Source of the DNA: Ascochyta rabiei
Taxonomy: Eukaryota > Ascomycota > Dothideomycetes > Pleosporales > Didymellaceae
Direction: 5' to 3'
DNA length: 64,000 nt
Assembly (NCBI RefSeq): GCF_004011695.2
Contig: NC_082409.1
Span: 1,922,001-1,986,000, forward strand
Positions 25,884 to 38,790 of the stretch are shown in pieces. The position numbers and the translations under genes are program-made. Position 1 is the first letter of the stretch. Each line of letters starts with the position of its first letter. The notes below the pieces were generated by a model. The model had not been told where the DNA came from. It made no database searches and saw only the letters and a program-made list of their open reading frames with translations.

Positions 25884-26085
25884 TATTAGGTGCTAGGCCT
25901 AGAGGTATCTCTGCCTGTCTTAGTAAGCTACTATAGGGCTAGTTAGCCTAGACTATATAGAGGTGTTAGAGGTTATTACTAATACTCTAGTAATTAGTCT
26001 TATTACTACACACTACGTACCTTTATACACCTACTATCCTCTTTAACTCTATTCTTCCTTATAATTACTTTATATATTCTTTATA
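25884..26085 (+). repeat. 3' LTR of Gypsy G0 (202 bp)
   Basis: This is a 202-bp copy of the family LTR, starting TATTAGGTGC and ending TTCTTTATA, preceded by the purine-rich AGAAAAGGGAGG tract. The sequence after it (ACTACACTATC) matches the interior of the Fot1-like transposon at about 39753, which shows the insertion target. Confidence 0.88.
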
Positions 26086-27764
26086 ACTACACTATCTATA
26101 GCGCCTTTAGGTTAGCTTAGCCCTATTAGCACATACCTACTTCTTTACCTTCTTACCATTACTATACGTTCTAAACTCTTTTAGAGCTATTAATTACAAG
26201 CCCTCTTTAACTATTAGAGTACCTTCTTTCTTAACCTACTTTCTTTTGTATGATTTTTGTTATATAGCTACCTTATTAGCAACTTAAAGCTTAGTAATCC
26301 TCTATTATACTAACACTAGCTTATATACAATTATAGCTACCCTCTTTAAGACCTTCTTAAACGCTTTAACTATAGAGGTAGGCAAGCTATCTATATACCT
26401 CTAAATCCTTATCTCTATAAGTGTTAATTATAACCTAAGTTTAAGGGTGTTACTTAGGGTTTATAACTGCTAGAGCTTATTATTAATAGATAGTAGTAGT
26501 AATAGCGTGCGCAGCTTTATATTAAGGCTTCTTATAACCTATTATAGGTTAAATAGAACTAGTCTAGTACCTTATAACCCTCTCTAAATATTACTATAAG
26601 TAATTATAGCGTTATAGGCGCGTATAAAGTATAGTAGAAACTCTATCTTTATAATATAGTTATTCTAGTTACGTATAAGTATTTTAGCTTAGTACCTATA
26701 CGCCTTCTTTAAAGTAGTAAAACAACCTATATTAAGAGGCTATATAAGGTGTAATAAGTAAGAAGGTAAATAGAGAGTAATAATCTTATTATCCTTATAG
26801 TACTACTAGAATTTAAGAGAGTTATAGCTCTTATAACTATTAATAATAAGTAAATAGTAGGTGCTAACAGTACACTCCTTTATACGCCTATTAAAGTAGC
26901 TTATCTAGTCTAGACTAAGCTTATTAGTAGTCTAGCCGTTATTAGAGACTCTAATAACCTAGTCTTAAGGCAGATCCTCTTCTTTATACTAGGCAGAGAG
27001 GTAGTAGTAGGCCTTAATAATAAGAAAGGCTAGAATAGCCTATTCTTTAGTATTAATGCCTACTATAGCTATAGCCTACTTACAGTTACCTAGCTAGACT
27101 ACCTTTAGCTAACCTTGTTATTCTAAAGCTATAATAACTACTTCTAGAGAGATCTAGCCTTTTATAAAGCCTGTCTTATTAAAGTTATATATGTCTTTAT
27201 TCTAGATAATATACTTAGCTTTAACGTTTACTACTAGGCTAAACTAGCCCTATAGAACCTTAGAATTCTTATAGAGAGCTCTCTTATAGTTATACTTACA
27301 ATTAAACTTAACTTTAAGCTCTAAATATTGCTTAACAAACATACTAGGCTAGTTTGTACTAATAGGGCCTAGATTATGCTTAGCGCGTAAAGAATTAGCT
27401 ATAGTAGCTATATCTAAGAGCTAAGAGGAAAATCCTTACGCGTCTAGCTTAAGAACATATTTAATAATTACCTTCTTCTTATTATTATCTAGCTTCTATA
27501 AGTTAGCTATAGAATTAGTGCGTAAAGGTTATTATATATGTTGCTTTCTTAGTATAGCTTAAGAAACTCTATAGATAGCTGCAGCGCGTTACTAAGAGAG
27601 AGTTACGTCTTATTTAAGAGCCTAGAGCGTAAGCTATATCTAAGCTTCTTTTAACGCGTCTAGATAGTGTTATTAAGAAGGCATTAGTATGTAAAGGGTG
27701 GTTTAGTAGAGACTTAGCAAAAGTAATTCTCTTACCTATTAATTCTTTTGCCTATAGGGTACGT
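26086..27764 (-). mobile_element. Fot1-like transposon, truncated reverse copy C
   Basis: This is a reverse-oriented Fot1-like element of a second subfamily, matching 39750-41427 from end to end. Its right end (CCTATAGGGTACGT) and TA flank (27765-27766) are present, but its left end is missing because Gypsy G0 inserted into it (G0 ends at 26085). The reverse strand carries the transposase remnant, for example the complement of the KEDDLP/W-V block near 26955-27000. It is heavily RIP-mutated along its full length, unlike the sister copy at 39564 whose outer end is almost unmutated. Confidence 0.85.
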
Positions 27765-27766
27765 TA

Positions 27767-28706
27767 TAATTATTAAAATATATAGTTAGTAAGAACACAA
27801 CCCTTATAGTTTGTGTTTTACCTTATTAATTAAGTTTATCTTTAGAATCTTAACCTGCTTATATGTTTAATATAGAATAATTTAAAAAGTAAGTAATATA
27901 ACTACAAATAGAAAAACTAAGAGAACACTTCTTAAATAAACTATAATAAAGAAATTACAATATAAACTATTTCTAAGTAGATATAGTTAAAGCTATAATA
28001 GAAGCTATAGAAGTCTAGAAATACTTTTAAGCCTAGCAATAGGTATAACACACCTAATAAACTAAATTAGAATATTACCTAAGCTCTACTAGTCCTAACT
28101 AAGTCTCTAAAGAGAATAGAAGTTAAGGAATAGAGGAAATACACAAATTTTGTAATAAAAGCCTTATAGTTAGGAGTAACCTATTATTTATTACACTAGC
28201 GCATCTTAGACTAGATAGATTACTAGCTAATACACAATATCTAAGATTAGTAAGCCTATACTACTAGCAGCGCTAGTGTGATAAATTATTTTAAACTGAC
28301 TTTTCAACACCTTACTTGCAATTGTGCCAAAACGCGTTTTTTAAGGTTTCTTCTCTAATACTAGAAAAAACCTAGTATGACTAAGTATCTACTTAGAAAT
28401 AGTTTAAGCTGTAATTTCTTTATTATAGTTTGTTTAAGCAGTATTCTGTTAATTTATATTTGTAGTTATACTATTTACTTTTAATATTTTTTAATTATCT
28501 TATATTAAACATATTAGATAATTATATAGTAATAGGAAATAATAAAAGGTTATAATAGAACTAAATTATAAGGAAACACTAATAATCTATTAGAGTACTG
28601 CCTAGTACTTTTATAGGCGTTATAATAAAGGTAAGTAATAATAATATAGATATAGGAGCTATAGGAGAACTAAACAAGCCCCTTTTAGAACACGTATAGA
28701 GAATAC
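27767..28706. other. Flank plus long-TIR element, no gene
   Basis: Sequence between the Fot1-like copy C and the next Gypsy LTR. Most of it is the inverted-repeat element at 27861-28516. The 94 bp before it and the 190 bp after it (28517-28706) match nothing else I recognise in the window and show no coding signal. Confidence 0.6.
27861..28516. mobile_element. Non-coding element with ~120-bp TIRs
   Basis: About 120 bp at 27861-27986 is repeated in inverted orientation at 28386-28516; shared blocks include AAACTATAATAAAGAAATTA and ACTATTTCTAAGTAGATA. The 400-bp centre holds a second, smaller inverted repeat around CACTAGCGC (28190-28210 and 28271-28290). No transposase is visible, so this is MITE-like. 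The exact ends and the target duplication are unclear. Confidence 0.65.
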
Positions 28707-29034
28707 TATTAGGTACTAGACCTAGAGGTACCTTTACTAGTCTTAGTAAGGTACTATAGGGCTAATTAGCCTTGACTATATAAAGGTATAAGAGGTTATT
28801 ACTAATATTCTAATAATTAGTCTTTTTATTATATACTACGTACCTAAATACACCTACTACTCTCTTTAACCCTATACTCTCTTTAAATACCTTAAATACT
28901 CTTTATATTCTAATAAATCTTATATTATAAATAAAAATAGACCTAAGCTACTATAAATCTTAAACTATATAATCTAGGCTTACTATCCTTAGAGAGGGAC
29001 GAAGACAACCTACCTATAGAAGAGCTAGTAGAGC
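28707..29034 (+). mobile_element. Gypsy stub G4: 5' LTR plus leader
   Basis: A 201-bp LTR (28707-28907) of the 202-bp family followed by about 127 bp of the 5' leader seen in G2 (from 11820) and G3 (from 29501). The similarity stops at about 29034, where unrelated repeat sequence begins. It is a truncated copy with no coding sequence. Confidence 0.82.
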
Positions 29035-29040
29035 TATAAG

Positions 29041-29287
29041 ACAGACTTTTTAAGCATAAAAGTAGTAATCTAGTAAACTAATAGATATAAAAGAATAGTA
29101 AATAAAATAGTAGACCCTAAGCTATAAGAGAGTAGAGAGAGAGACCTACTTATAGTAGTAAGGCCTATACTCTCTATAAGTAAAAGTAAAGGTAAGTAAA
29201 GAAAGGTTCTATTAAGGTTAAAAGAATCTTCTAGCAGGTTATAAAACATACTAGTAGGTTACTATCTTACCTTAGTAGAAGTCCTAA
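29041..29287. repeat. Dispersed repeat R1, copy 1
   Basis: About 245 bp shared with 38791-39035 (blocks such as ATAGTAGTAAGGCCT and CTTACCTTAGTAGAAGTCCTAA). It lies between the Gypsy stub G4 and the 5' LTR of G3. The parent element is unknown. Confidence 0.75.
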
Positions 29288-29298
29288 CATATGCTACT

Positions 29299-29500
29299 TA
29301 TTAGGCACTAGGCCTAGAGGTACCTCTGCTAGTCTTAGCAAGCTACTATAGGGCTAGCTAGCCTAGACTATATAAAGGTGTTAGAGGTTAGTACTAATAC
29401 TCTAGTAATTAGTTTTATTACTATATACTACGTACCTTAATACACCTACTATTCTCTCTAACTCTATTCTCTCTTATAATTGCCTTATATACTATTTATA
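29299..29500 (+). repeat. 5' LTR of Gypsy G3 (202 bp)
   Basis: Starts TATTAGGCAC and ends CTATTTATA; its partner is 36391-36592. Confidence 0.9.
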
Positions 29501-29599
29501 TTCTAATTACTCTTATATTATAATTAAAGATAGACTTAAGCTACTATAAGTCTTAAACAAAGTTATCTAGGCTTACTATCTTTAGAGAGGGACTAAGAC

Positions 29600-32500
29600 A
29601 ACCTACCTATAGGAGAGCTAGTAGAGCGTAAGGTAACACCTCCCTCTACAGATAAGAAGATACCTTAATAGACACTAAGTGTCTATAGTTTCTTAAGAGG
29701 ATCTATAGGTCCTCTAGGTAGTATACCTTACTCTAGAATTTGTATCTATAGGGCAGCTTTAGCTAAAGAAGGCTAGAATAGCCTAGAAGTAAGTAATTAA
29801 TAATAGGAGTTAGAAAACTTATATAAATAGTTATAAGAGATAAAAGACTATAAGAAACTTTCTTCTTTTTATAAACTTAGACGTAAATACAATAAAGGAG
29901 ATCTAGTAATAATTCTATTCTTCTAAAAAGTACTAAAAGGGGTAGAGAAACTATAATCTTTTCTATCTATAAATCTTCTATAACCTAAACCTCTATAGAA
30001 GTATATAAAACATAACTACGCTAAATATAACTATTAGAAAAGAGATTATAAGAGATACTTCTTCTAATCTATAGTTAATTTCCTTATAGAGGAATAAAAG
30101 ATTAACTTTAGTATAAGGTACCTTTTAGAGAACCTAAAGATGTTATAGTAGGCCTACTACATAACTAACTACTGTAATTAGCTAACCTAGAAACTAACAT
30201 AGGAAGAGCTAAAAAGAATTATACTAGATACTCTAGAAATACTAGCTAAATATAAGTAAGCAGTGTATAAATTCTTAAAGTAATATAAGTAGTAGAAATT
30301 ATCGTCTCTTATAGATCTAGTAGATTTTATACATCTACTATAGGAGGAACTAGGCAACTTATATATACTAGAGCTTTAAGTTCTAGAATATATTACTATA
30401 CTGCTCTCTAGTATATAAAAGAACTTATTTCTTATTCTCTATAATTAAAGAGACATAATCCTAAAGGTAGAGAAACAAGCTAATATTATTAACTAGAGAC
30501 TTGGTTAGCATAGCTAACAGCTACCTAAGAAGACTCTAGCTAAGGGTAAGATAACTAACAAAGGACTACAGAAGCGCTAATTTAGTAACTCTAGGTTAGA
30601 GGGGAATATAAAAACCCTAAAAAAGTTATTTAAGTTTAAGAAGTTCTGTAAGGAGCTAGTAAAGGGTAAAAAGGGCTAAGCTATGCTATATAAGACATAA
30701 AACGTATACCTTAAGTATAGAGAAACTAGTTACTACTACCCTAACTGCCTAAAGCTAAAGTTAAACTAGAAAGACCCTACTCTAGATAAGTTAGGAAAAG
30801 ATAAGAGACCTAAGAGCTAATCTCCTCTCTTATAGCCTATATTAAATTATCTAAGAAGAAGAAGAAGAATATTTCTCTTTATAAGGTAGTGTACCTAGAA
30901 TATATATGCCTACTTATAGTTAAAGTATCTATAGGTAATATAGAGAACGTAGAAGCCTTAATAGATAGAGGGTTATAACTAAACTTAATTTTAGTTCTTC
31001 TAGTAAAGAAGCAGAAGCTAGAGGTTATACTATTAAATAAAATAGTAGCTAAAGGTATAGGTAGGGCAGAATTACCTATCTATAGAGTAACTATAGTAGA
31101 AGTATCTATTATTAACTTCTATAGAAGATAGGAGATCTAACAGATACCTTTTATAGTTACAGACCTATAAAGGTATAAGATATACCTTAGATTACTCTAG
31201 ATTAACTAGATAAACTCTAAGCTAAGCTATTTAAGCTAGTGTATACTCTTCTAAGAAAAGAAGTATAGAAACTCTTCTAAACTAGAGAAAATAGTATTAG
31301 ACGATACTAAAGAGTTTAAACGCACTATAAGAAGTCTCTTAGTAGACGTTTATATATATATAGTAAACTTAGTAGGTATATATAACCTAATATATGCTAA
31401 AAAGAGCCTTATTCTAGAAGTATATTATAAATATGCGCACTTAGAATTAGAGAATAATACTTAGGTCCTACTAGAGTATAGAGAGTATAACCTAGTAATT
31501 AATATTATAGAAGAAGCTACTTCCCTCTACTAACTGTTATACAGACTCTCTGCAACAGAATTAGAGATACTAAGAAAGTATCTACTAGAATATCTACAAC
31601 GTAGCTAGATATAACACTTAAGGTTGCTAGTAGAGGCGCCTATTCTCTTTTTAAAGAAGAAAGATAGTAACCTATAACTGTATATAGACTATAGAGGTCT
31701 AAATAATATAATAGTTAAAAACTACTATCTATTACTACTAATTACAGAGTTACTAGAATAACTAGCGTAAGCTAAGTTCTATACTAAACTAGATGTATAT
31801 AAGGTATATTACTATATCTAAATTAAGAAAGAGGATAAGTAGAAGATTACTTTTTAAACTAGGTATAGACATTTTAAGTATATAGTAATACTATTTAGAC
31901 TTATAAATACTTCTACCTAATTTTAGGCCTATATAAATAAGGTATTAATAGGATTAGTTAATATAACTTATATTATATATCTAGACAACATATTAGTTTA
32001 CTCTAAGACAGAGGAAGACTATATTAGAAATGTTAAGAAGGTCTTAGAGAGGCTTTATAAAGTAAACCTTTATATACGCTTAGATAAGTATAAATAGCAC
32101 TATTAACATATAGAGTACCTCAGGTTTATAGTATTACCTAAAGGGGTAAGTATGAACCTAGATAGGGTTAAAACAATTTAAGAATAGCTAATCCTGCGTA
32201 TAGTTCGTAATATCGAAGTATTTATAGGATTTTTAAACTACTATTAGAGATTTATTATAGAGTTTTCTAAATTAGCCTTACTATTAACATAATTAACCTA
32301 GAAAGGGCTAAATTTAGCTAATTCTAGTTAAGTAATAAGAAAGGAGGAGAGTTAGCCTCTTAAGCTAAATAAAAAATCCCTATAAGCTTTCTAGAATATA
32401 AAGGATTTATTTATTAATGTACCTATCTTAGTTTATTTTATAACTAGAAGACAGACTAGGATTAAAGTAGATACCTTTAGAGGCGCTATCTTAGGAATCC

Positions 32501-34500
32501 TTAGTTAACTAGTCCCTAAGAAGGGGAAGCTAGCCTAATAGAGGCCTGTAGACTTATATTTAAAGAAGTTAATCTAAGTAGAGTATAACTATAATACTTA
32601 TAACTAGAAACTTCTTATAAGTGTCTAGAGCCTACAGTATTAGTAAAGATACTTAGACAGTACCTTCTTAAAGATCCTAACAGACTGCTAAAACCTAAAA
32701 TAGTTTATAGAGATAAAAGTTCTTAGCTATTAGTAAGTAATAGTATATTTAGTATTATCTAAGTTTAACTTTATAATTACTTATTACCTAGAGTCTACAA
32801 ACTCTATAGATAGACCCTTATAGCGTTCTAATTATATAAGAGAGGTATAAGACCTCTTATAAAAGTATAATAAGGCTTTTATACAACTACTTTAGAAGAT
32901 CCTAACTAGAAGAAACCCTAATACTTCTCTAGTAGTAGCTATAACTATTTATTTATCTATAAAAGAAAGAAATAATATAAGAGATCTTAAAAGATAAGAG
33001 TTAGGAGAGAATAGTTATATAGAGCTAACAACAGACTTAGACAACACAGATAAACTCTCTAGCACTAAAAAAGAGTTAAGTATCATTAAAATAGGATAAA
33101 ATAACCTAGAAAAAGATAATATAGCTAAGGAGAGGCGTATAGTACTTATAAGGCTAAAAGATAAAGTATAAGTTATTAAAGAACGTTATAATAACCTAAT
33201 ATTAGGACACTTTAGAGTATAAAGGACCTTAGAGAAGATTTAGCACAGATATACCTAGAAGGGTATTAATAAGGATATATCTAACTACTACTAAAACTAC
33301 TTAGTATATAGGAGATTAACTACTACCTAATATAAACTATATAGGTTATTACAACCTTTACTAGTACTAAGCTAATTATAGAAGAACGTAATAATAGATT
33401 TTATTAAGAGCATTACCCTCTAGTAAGGTGGCTAGGCTAGTATATAACTCTATACTAGTAGTAGTATATAAATTAACTAAAATATTATATTATATACTAG
33501 CTAGAGCTAATTAGAATAGAAAAGATCTAGTATATACCTAGATTAGAGAAATTATCTGCTTATACAGCGCGCCAGCACAAATTATCTTAGATTAGGGGCT
33601 GCTAATAAACTTAAAGACGTAGGAAACCTTTAACTACTATTTAAACTTAAGACAAGTCTTAACGTTAGCCTATTTTCCCTAGATAGATAGCTAAATAGAA
33701 AGGTAAAATTAGACTCTTAAACAGTACTTATATTGCTATTATACTCTAAAATAAGATAATTAGGCCCTAAAGATTTTAATTATAGAATTTGTATATAATA
33801 ATAGTATTTATATATCTATAAATATAACACCTTTCTAAGCCTATTATAGTATAGATCTAAGGAGTATAGATTAGCCTACTTTAGTATTAAGAGGTAGAGA
33901 ATCTCCTCTTATAAAGAAATTAGCTGCTAGAGTTATTACCTTATAGGCTACCTGTAAAGTAAATATAGAAGAGTTAAATAAGTATTAAAAGAAACACTTA
34001 GATAAAAAATAATTACTAGCACCCTTTAAAGTACGTAATAGAATACTAGTCTCTAGTAAGAATATTAGGACAGTACGCCTAAGAAAGAAGCTAGACTAGA
34101 AATACCTAGGACTTAGAACTATTATAGCCTAGATTAGCCCTAGTATATATAGAGTAGACCTACTAGAAATAAAAGAGATCTATCTAGTATTCTATGTGTT
34201 ACTGCTAGACCTATATATACTACGAAGTTAACTTCTAATTATATAGAAATAAATATAAAAACGTATAGTTAAAGGGGAAGAGAAGGTATAAGATATAGAA
34301 AAAGTCCTTAATAGAAGGTAACTAGACAACAGATAGTAGGAATACCTTATTAAGTAGAACAGATTCTCTAAATTAGAAAACTTCTAGGAAATCAGCACAA
34401 ATCTTTCTAAAGAAGTGCTAATATAATAATAGAAAACTATAAAGTAACTGCTTAGACTGCATAATAAGATATTAAGGTTAAAGTTTAAAAAAGAGGGGGA
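29600..34500 (+). pseudogene. G3 gag-pol remnant (Ty3/Gypsy)
   Basis: The gag-pol region of G3, dead in every frame. RT can be read at 31635-31760 (APILFLKKKD, then YIDYRGLN and a YLLLLI segment for the usual YPLPLI) and at 31966-32004 (YIIYLDNILVYS, second catalytic Asp codon now AAC). RNase H starts near 32463 (VDT..RGAILGIL). Integrase includes a GHF block near 33215 and an IIDFI block near 33390, and ends with a VFYVLLLDL-type block near 34185. No chromodomain or envelope frame can be recognised. RT before integrase places the family in Ty3/Gypsy rather than Copia. Confidence 0.8.
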
Positions 34501-36390
34501 CTAAAAAGGCTAAATAACTTTACTTAATTATAATTTTTCCTTATAGAGGTTTTTTAATTAATAAGTATTTAATAGTTTATGCTAAGGGAAAATATAACTC
34601 TACCTTACCCTAAGAAATACAGACTAGCTAAAGCAGATATCTTTTAGCCTATTATAGCTATTTCTAATATAAGAAGATTAAGAAAGTTATATACTATATT
34701 ATATAGTTATAATTATAAGTAAATATAGAAAAATTAGTATAGAAGAACACCTTTCTAGTATTATTTAGACTATCTAAGAGTGTAATACACCTAATTACTA
34801 TATTAGCCTAAAAATGTCTACTAACTACAAACTTAGGTATTATTAATCTAAACCTTCTATTATAGGGAATATCTATTAACTATAACTACTACTATAGGTA
34901 TAAGTAGTAGCCTTATAACTACTATAAGGCTTCTTAGTAGTAGTAGCAGCAGCAGTATTAGTAGCAGCCTGCTTAGCAGCCTCTTACTTCTCCTACTTCT
35001 CTTAGAGTTAACTAAGTGTCTTTCTAGTGCCTGTAATCTAGTACTTTAACTATAAAAGAAGTTAGATATAATTAAAATATGTTAAAACGTGCTATAATAC
35101 CTTCTTATAGAGAGTAATAGGCGTATCTAGATTAGACTTACTACTACTCTCCTCTAATATCTTATTTTGCTTTATCTTAGCCTTAACAGCGCTAGCCTTA
35201 GATTAATCTTACTTCTTAATATAGATACTAGATAAGGTTAATTTATATACGTAAGTGTTGCTATTATAGAGTATAAGTAGCTCTTTCTATAGTAAATAGT
35301 TTCTATAAAGGTTAGATTAAGCTATAATAAGCTAAAAAGAGACAGAACGTACTCTTAAATTATACCTAGCAACAAGCTAGCCTAGTTAATAATAGACTTA
35401 CCTATTATAGTCTTCTTATTAATAGACATAGGCGTAGTAGTAGCAGGTGTTATAGAGGTAGTCTTAACTTTAGTAGTATTAATAATAGTAGTATAAGTAG
35501 TAGTAACTAGGTAGTAACTAGAGTAAAGGCGTGCTATGTTGCTAGAAAGCCTTAAATAGCTGTTAGCGTACTTATTAGGGCCCTAAATATGTTAAAAGAT
35601 ACTAAAATAAGCTAAAAGAAGATAAAACACATACTATTAGGTAATTCTTATTACTATTATAACACTCTCTATAGTAGTAGGCCTAGGTATCCCTATAACG
35701 TAGGCTACTCTATAAAGCTAGGTTAGTAGGGAAACAACAGTCCCTATAGACATTACTATTAGTAATATAGTAGAGATAGAGTATATAGTACTACTTTGCA
35801 GTTCTACTATTCTTAATAATGTTAATCTTATAGTAAGAAGGCATTAATATAATAGCTATAGCAAATAGTAGTTAGTAATAGTTAGTAATAGTTAGTAGTA
35901 GGTAGTAGTAGTTAGGAGTAGTCTAGAAAGGTTACTAAGGTGTGTTATGCAGTGCTATCTGCTAAAACGTATTAGAACGTGCTAGAAAGACCTAGAAAAT
36001 CCCTTAGCTATCCTTATAAAAGTGCTAGACAGAATAGGTTAGTACTTACTAAAATAAAGTAGAATATAGTAGTAACTAATAAAACTAGGGGTATAGATAG
36101 CTTATATACTGCTAGCTACCTAATTAGAGCTTTAGCCTGCGCAGGTAGCTGCCTAGACCCTAGAGGTAAAGTAAGAGGTAAGAGAGAATTCCTATTTAGC
36201 TTTTACTAGGTAAAGGTAGAATTAGAATTAAGCCCTATCTAGCCTTATAAGGCGTCTAAAACGCCTAAACCTAGTTAGAATTAGGTTTAACAGGACAGAT
36301 AGAGAAAACACGTCTAAAGCTAGGCTAAAATAATACAGTATTACTAATTATACTATTATTTAAGCTAAACAATCTAGAAAAGGAAGGTAT

Positions 36391-36592
36391 TATTAGGCGC
36401 TAGGCCTAGAGGTACCTCTACTAGTCTTAGTAAGCTACTATAGGGCTAGCCAGCCTAGACTATATAAAGGTATTAGAGGTTATTACTAATACTCTAGTAA
36501 TTAGTCTTATTACTATATACTACGTACCTTAATACACCTACTATTCTCTTTAACTCTATCCTCTCTTATAATTACCTTATACACTCTTTATA
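36391..36592 (+). repeat. 3' LTR of Gypsy G3 (202 bp)
   Basis: Starts TATTAGGCGC and ends CTCTTTATA. The purine-rich AGAAAAGGAAGG is just upstream. Confidence 0.9.
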
Positions 36593-38059
36593 CCTCTTCT
36601 TATAAATAGTAAAGTCTATTAAGCTAAAGTCTATATATAGATAGCTATAGAAGCCTAATACTAATAGGTATTTTAGTAAAAAGAAAAAGAAAAGAAAGAA
36701 AGATATAGAATTTACCTATAATAACCTTATAGTAATTAGACTAAAATTAAGGTATATCTCTTTAGTAACATTATATAGATCTTCTCTAATTCTTATATAA
36801 AAAAAAAATCTAAAATTTTTTCTACTATATAAACCCTACACTATAAAAATTGTCTCTTAGTCTATTTAGAGCTTATATAAGTAGACAGTAAAAAGTAATA
36901 AAATAGTAGAGAGATATTACGTAGTTAAGATAAATAATTTAGTTAAGAGAATTGTTTAAGCAAACAGAAACTGTTTTAGTAGAGAAAATCTTTTTAATAG
37001 AGAGTATTAGGTACCCTATTACTTATTCTAAAGCTAGACTTACTACGTTATAGTAGGTTAAAGAGTACTAGAACCTACTAAAGCTATTAGTTTATAGTAA
37101 GTATAGACTAACTAGACAGGAATTACTTTAAGAAGGCACCTACTTATAGTAATTATTATCATTACTTTAGCTAGTAAAAGCTGTATTAAAGTTATTAGTT
37201 CTAGAGACATTTATATTGTTATTATAGTTAGAACTATTAGAATATTACAAAGAATTATTATCTAAGGCTTCTAAGTTGTTGTATTCGTAGATAGAGAGAG
37301 CTTTATTATTACTTAAGGTCTCTATGTTAGTATTAGCGTAGATAGAGAAAGTGTCTTTATTATCTACAGTATAGTTTTCTGTTAACTAGAATAATTTAAG
37401 TAAAGCGTAGTTACTTCTTATGTTAGAAGCTGTGTTTAATTCTAAGTTTTCTAGATATAAGTCTACATCTAAAAGGTAGTATTATTATTATCGATAGTAA
37501 GTTGCTATAGCCTTATTATAAGAAAAGCGTGTTAGAATTAGATTATAAGAGGAGAGCGCTAGAATTATATCCCTCTAAAGTAACTAGCGTAGTGTAAACA
37601 TAAGGTATATAGATAGTTAGGTAAGTTCTTCTTTTAAATAGGTATGTAGGTAATTAGCATATATATTTTATAATAATTTAGTAGAATCTAGGCATAGTAT
37701 ATAATATCTAATAGAAGTTTCTAGATTAAATTGCAGCTAGAAGGCTTAAGGTATAGTAAGTAGGTGTTTTAGAATTAAAAGAGCTTAGTATAAGAGAGCT
37801 AGGTGTATAATATTATTATATAATACTACTTAGAAGTTACTTATATTAAAGACATAAGTGTAGTAGGTAGTAGTAGTAGTAGTAATTTAGGTAATTTAGG
37901 GTAAAGGCAGAGTACTTAGTACTTTAAGAAGTATTAAGAGTATGTTATAAAAGGACTATATATTAGTAAAGGTTCTAAAGTAGGTATATAGTAAAAGGAC
38001 TATTTACTAGTAATTAATAAATAAAGTAAACTTTTTCTTAGTAAGGTAGAAGAAGGGTA

Positions 38060-38290
38060 AAAAACATGTAGATGCGCTAGACTGCTTAGAAGGCACGTAA
38101 ATATTTTAAAGAAGGAAGGTACTAGACTACCTAATAGGTGCTAAAGGGATGCGCTAGACTACTTAAAAGGCGCTAATATTAGGGTAGAGAGTACTAGGCT
38201 ACTTAATAGGTAGTAAAAGAAGGTGCTAGACTACTTAAAAGGCGCTAATGTTAAAGAGGAAGGCACTAGACTGCTTAGAAGGTACTAATT
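38060..38290. repeat. Imperfect tandem repeat, 40-60-bp units
   Basis: At least five units share the core GCGCTAGACTACTTAAAAGG or close variants (GTGCTAGACTACTTAAAAGG, GTACTAGACTACCTAATAGG), separated by variable A/G-rich spacers. Confidence 0.7.
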
Positions 38291-38790
38291 AGTTAGGGGG
38301 TAGAATAAGAGGCTAGTACTTTAAAGCCTTAAAGAAGTAATAATATAGCCTACTAAATGTTAAAGACAGGTAATCTGTACTTAGAAGACGCGCAGAGGAG
38401 GCTAATTTGTACTTAAAAATAGGTACTTACTACCTATTAGGCTCTTAGCCTTACTCTTAGTCTTAGGTATATAGATAAGTCTACCTCTAACCTATAATAG
38501 TAAATAAGTACTGTTCTAGCTACTATCTTACTATTAAAGTAAGTATTATTACCTTTTTAAGGTATGCTTAGTATAGTAGGCAGAGCTGTAGCCTTAATAC
38601 TACCTATACTAGTTAGAGGTAGAGACTAAGAAAAGAACTCTAAATATAGCTACTACTTAGCAAAGAAATAGTACACTAGACTAAAACTTTAGTGCAACCT
38701 TAAGTAGTAGTAGCTAACTACTAGCTTAACAAAGGTAGAAGCCTAAGAGAAAGCTAAATTTTTTAGCTGTTAGGCTTACTATTATATAAG

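Larger units (their letters stand above)
1549..26085 (+). mobile_element. Gypsy copy G0, host of nested insertions
   Basis: G0 is a Ty3/Gypsy copy now split into pieces: 1549-2840 (RNase H to integrase), 9986-11247 (rest of integrase and 3' region), 22542-23116 and 24979-26085 (3' region and 3' LTR). Joining the pieces in order reproduces the uninterrupted copy G3 from about 32380 to 36592. The interrupting elements are N1 (2841-9985), D (11248-22541) and a Fot1/pogo copy (23117-24978). Its left part lies beyond the insertion of G1 and outside the window. Its 3' LTR ends at 26085 directly inside a Fot1-like transposon (26086 onward), so G0 itself landed in that older element. All frames are broken by TAG/TAA codons of RIP type. 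Confidence 0.87.
29299..36592 (+). mobile_element. Full-length uninterrupted Gypsy copy G3
   Basis: A 7,294-bp Ty3/Gypsy copy with 202-bp LTRs (29299-29500 and 36391-36592) and no nested insertion, so it serves as the reference for the family. The layout is 5' LTR, leader, gag (about 29600-31000), protease, RT (about 31635-32010), RNase H (about 32430-32520), integrase (about 33190-34220), then a 1.5-kb non-coding 3' region and 3' LTR. The flanking five bases, CTACT (29294-29298) and CCTCT (36593-36597), do not match, so a clean target duplication is missing. Confidence 0.9.
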
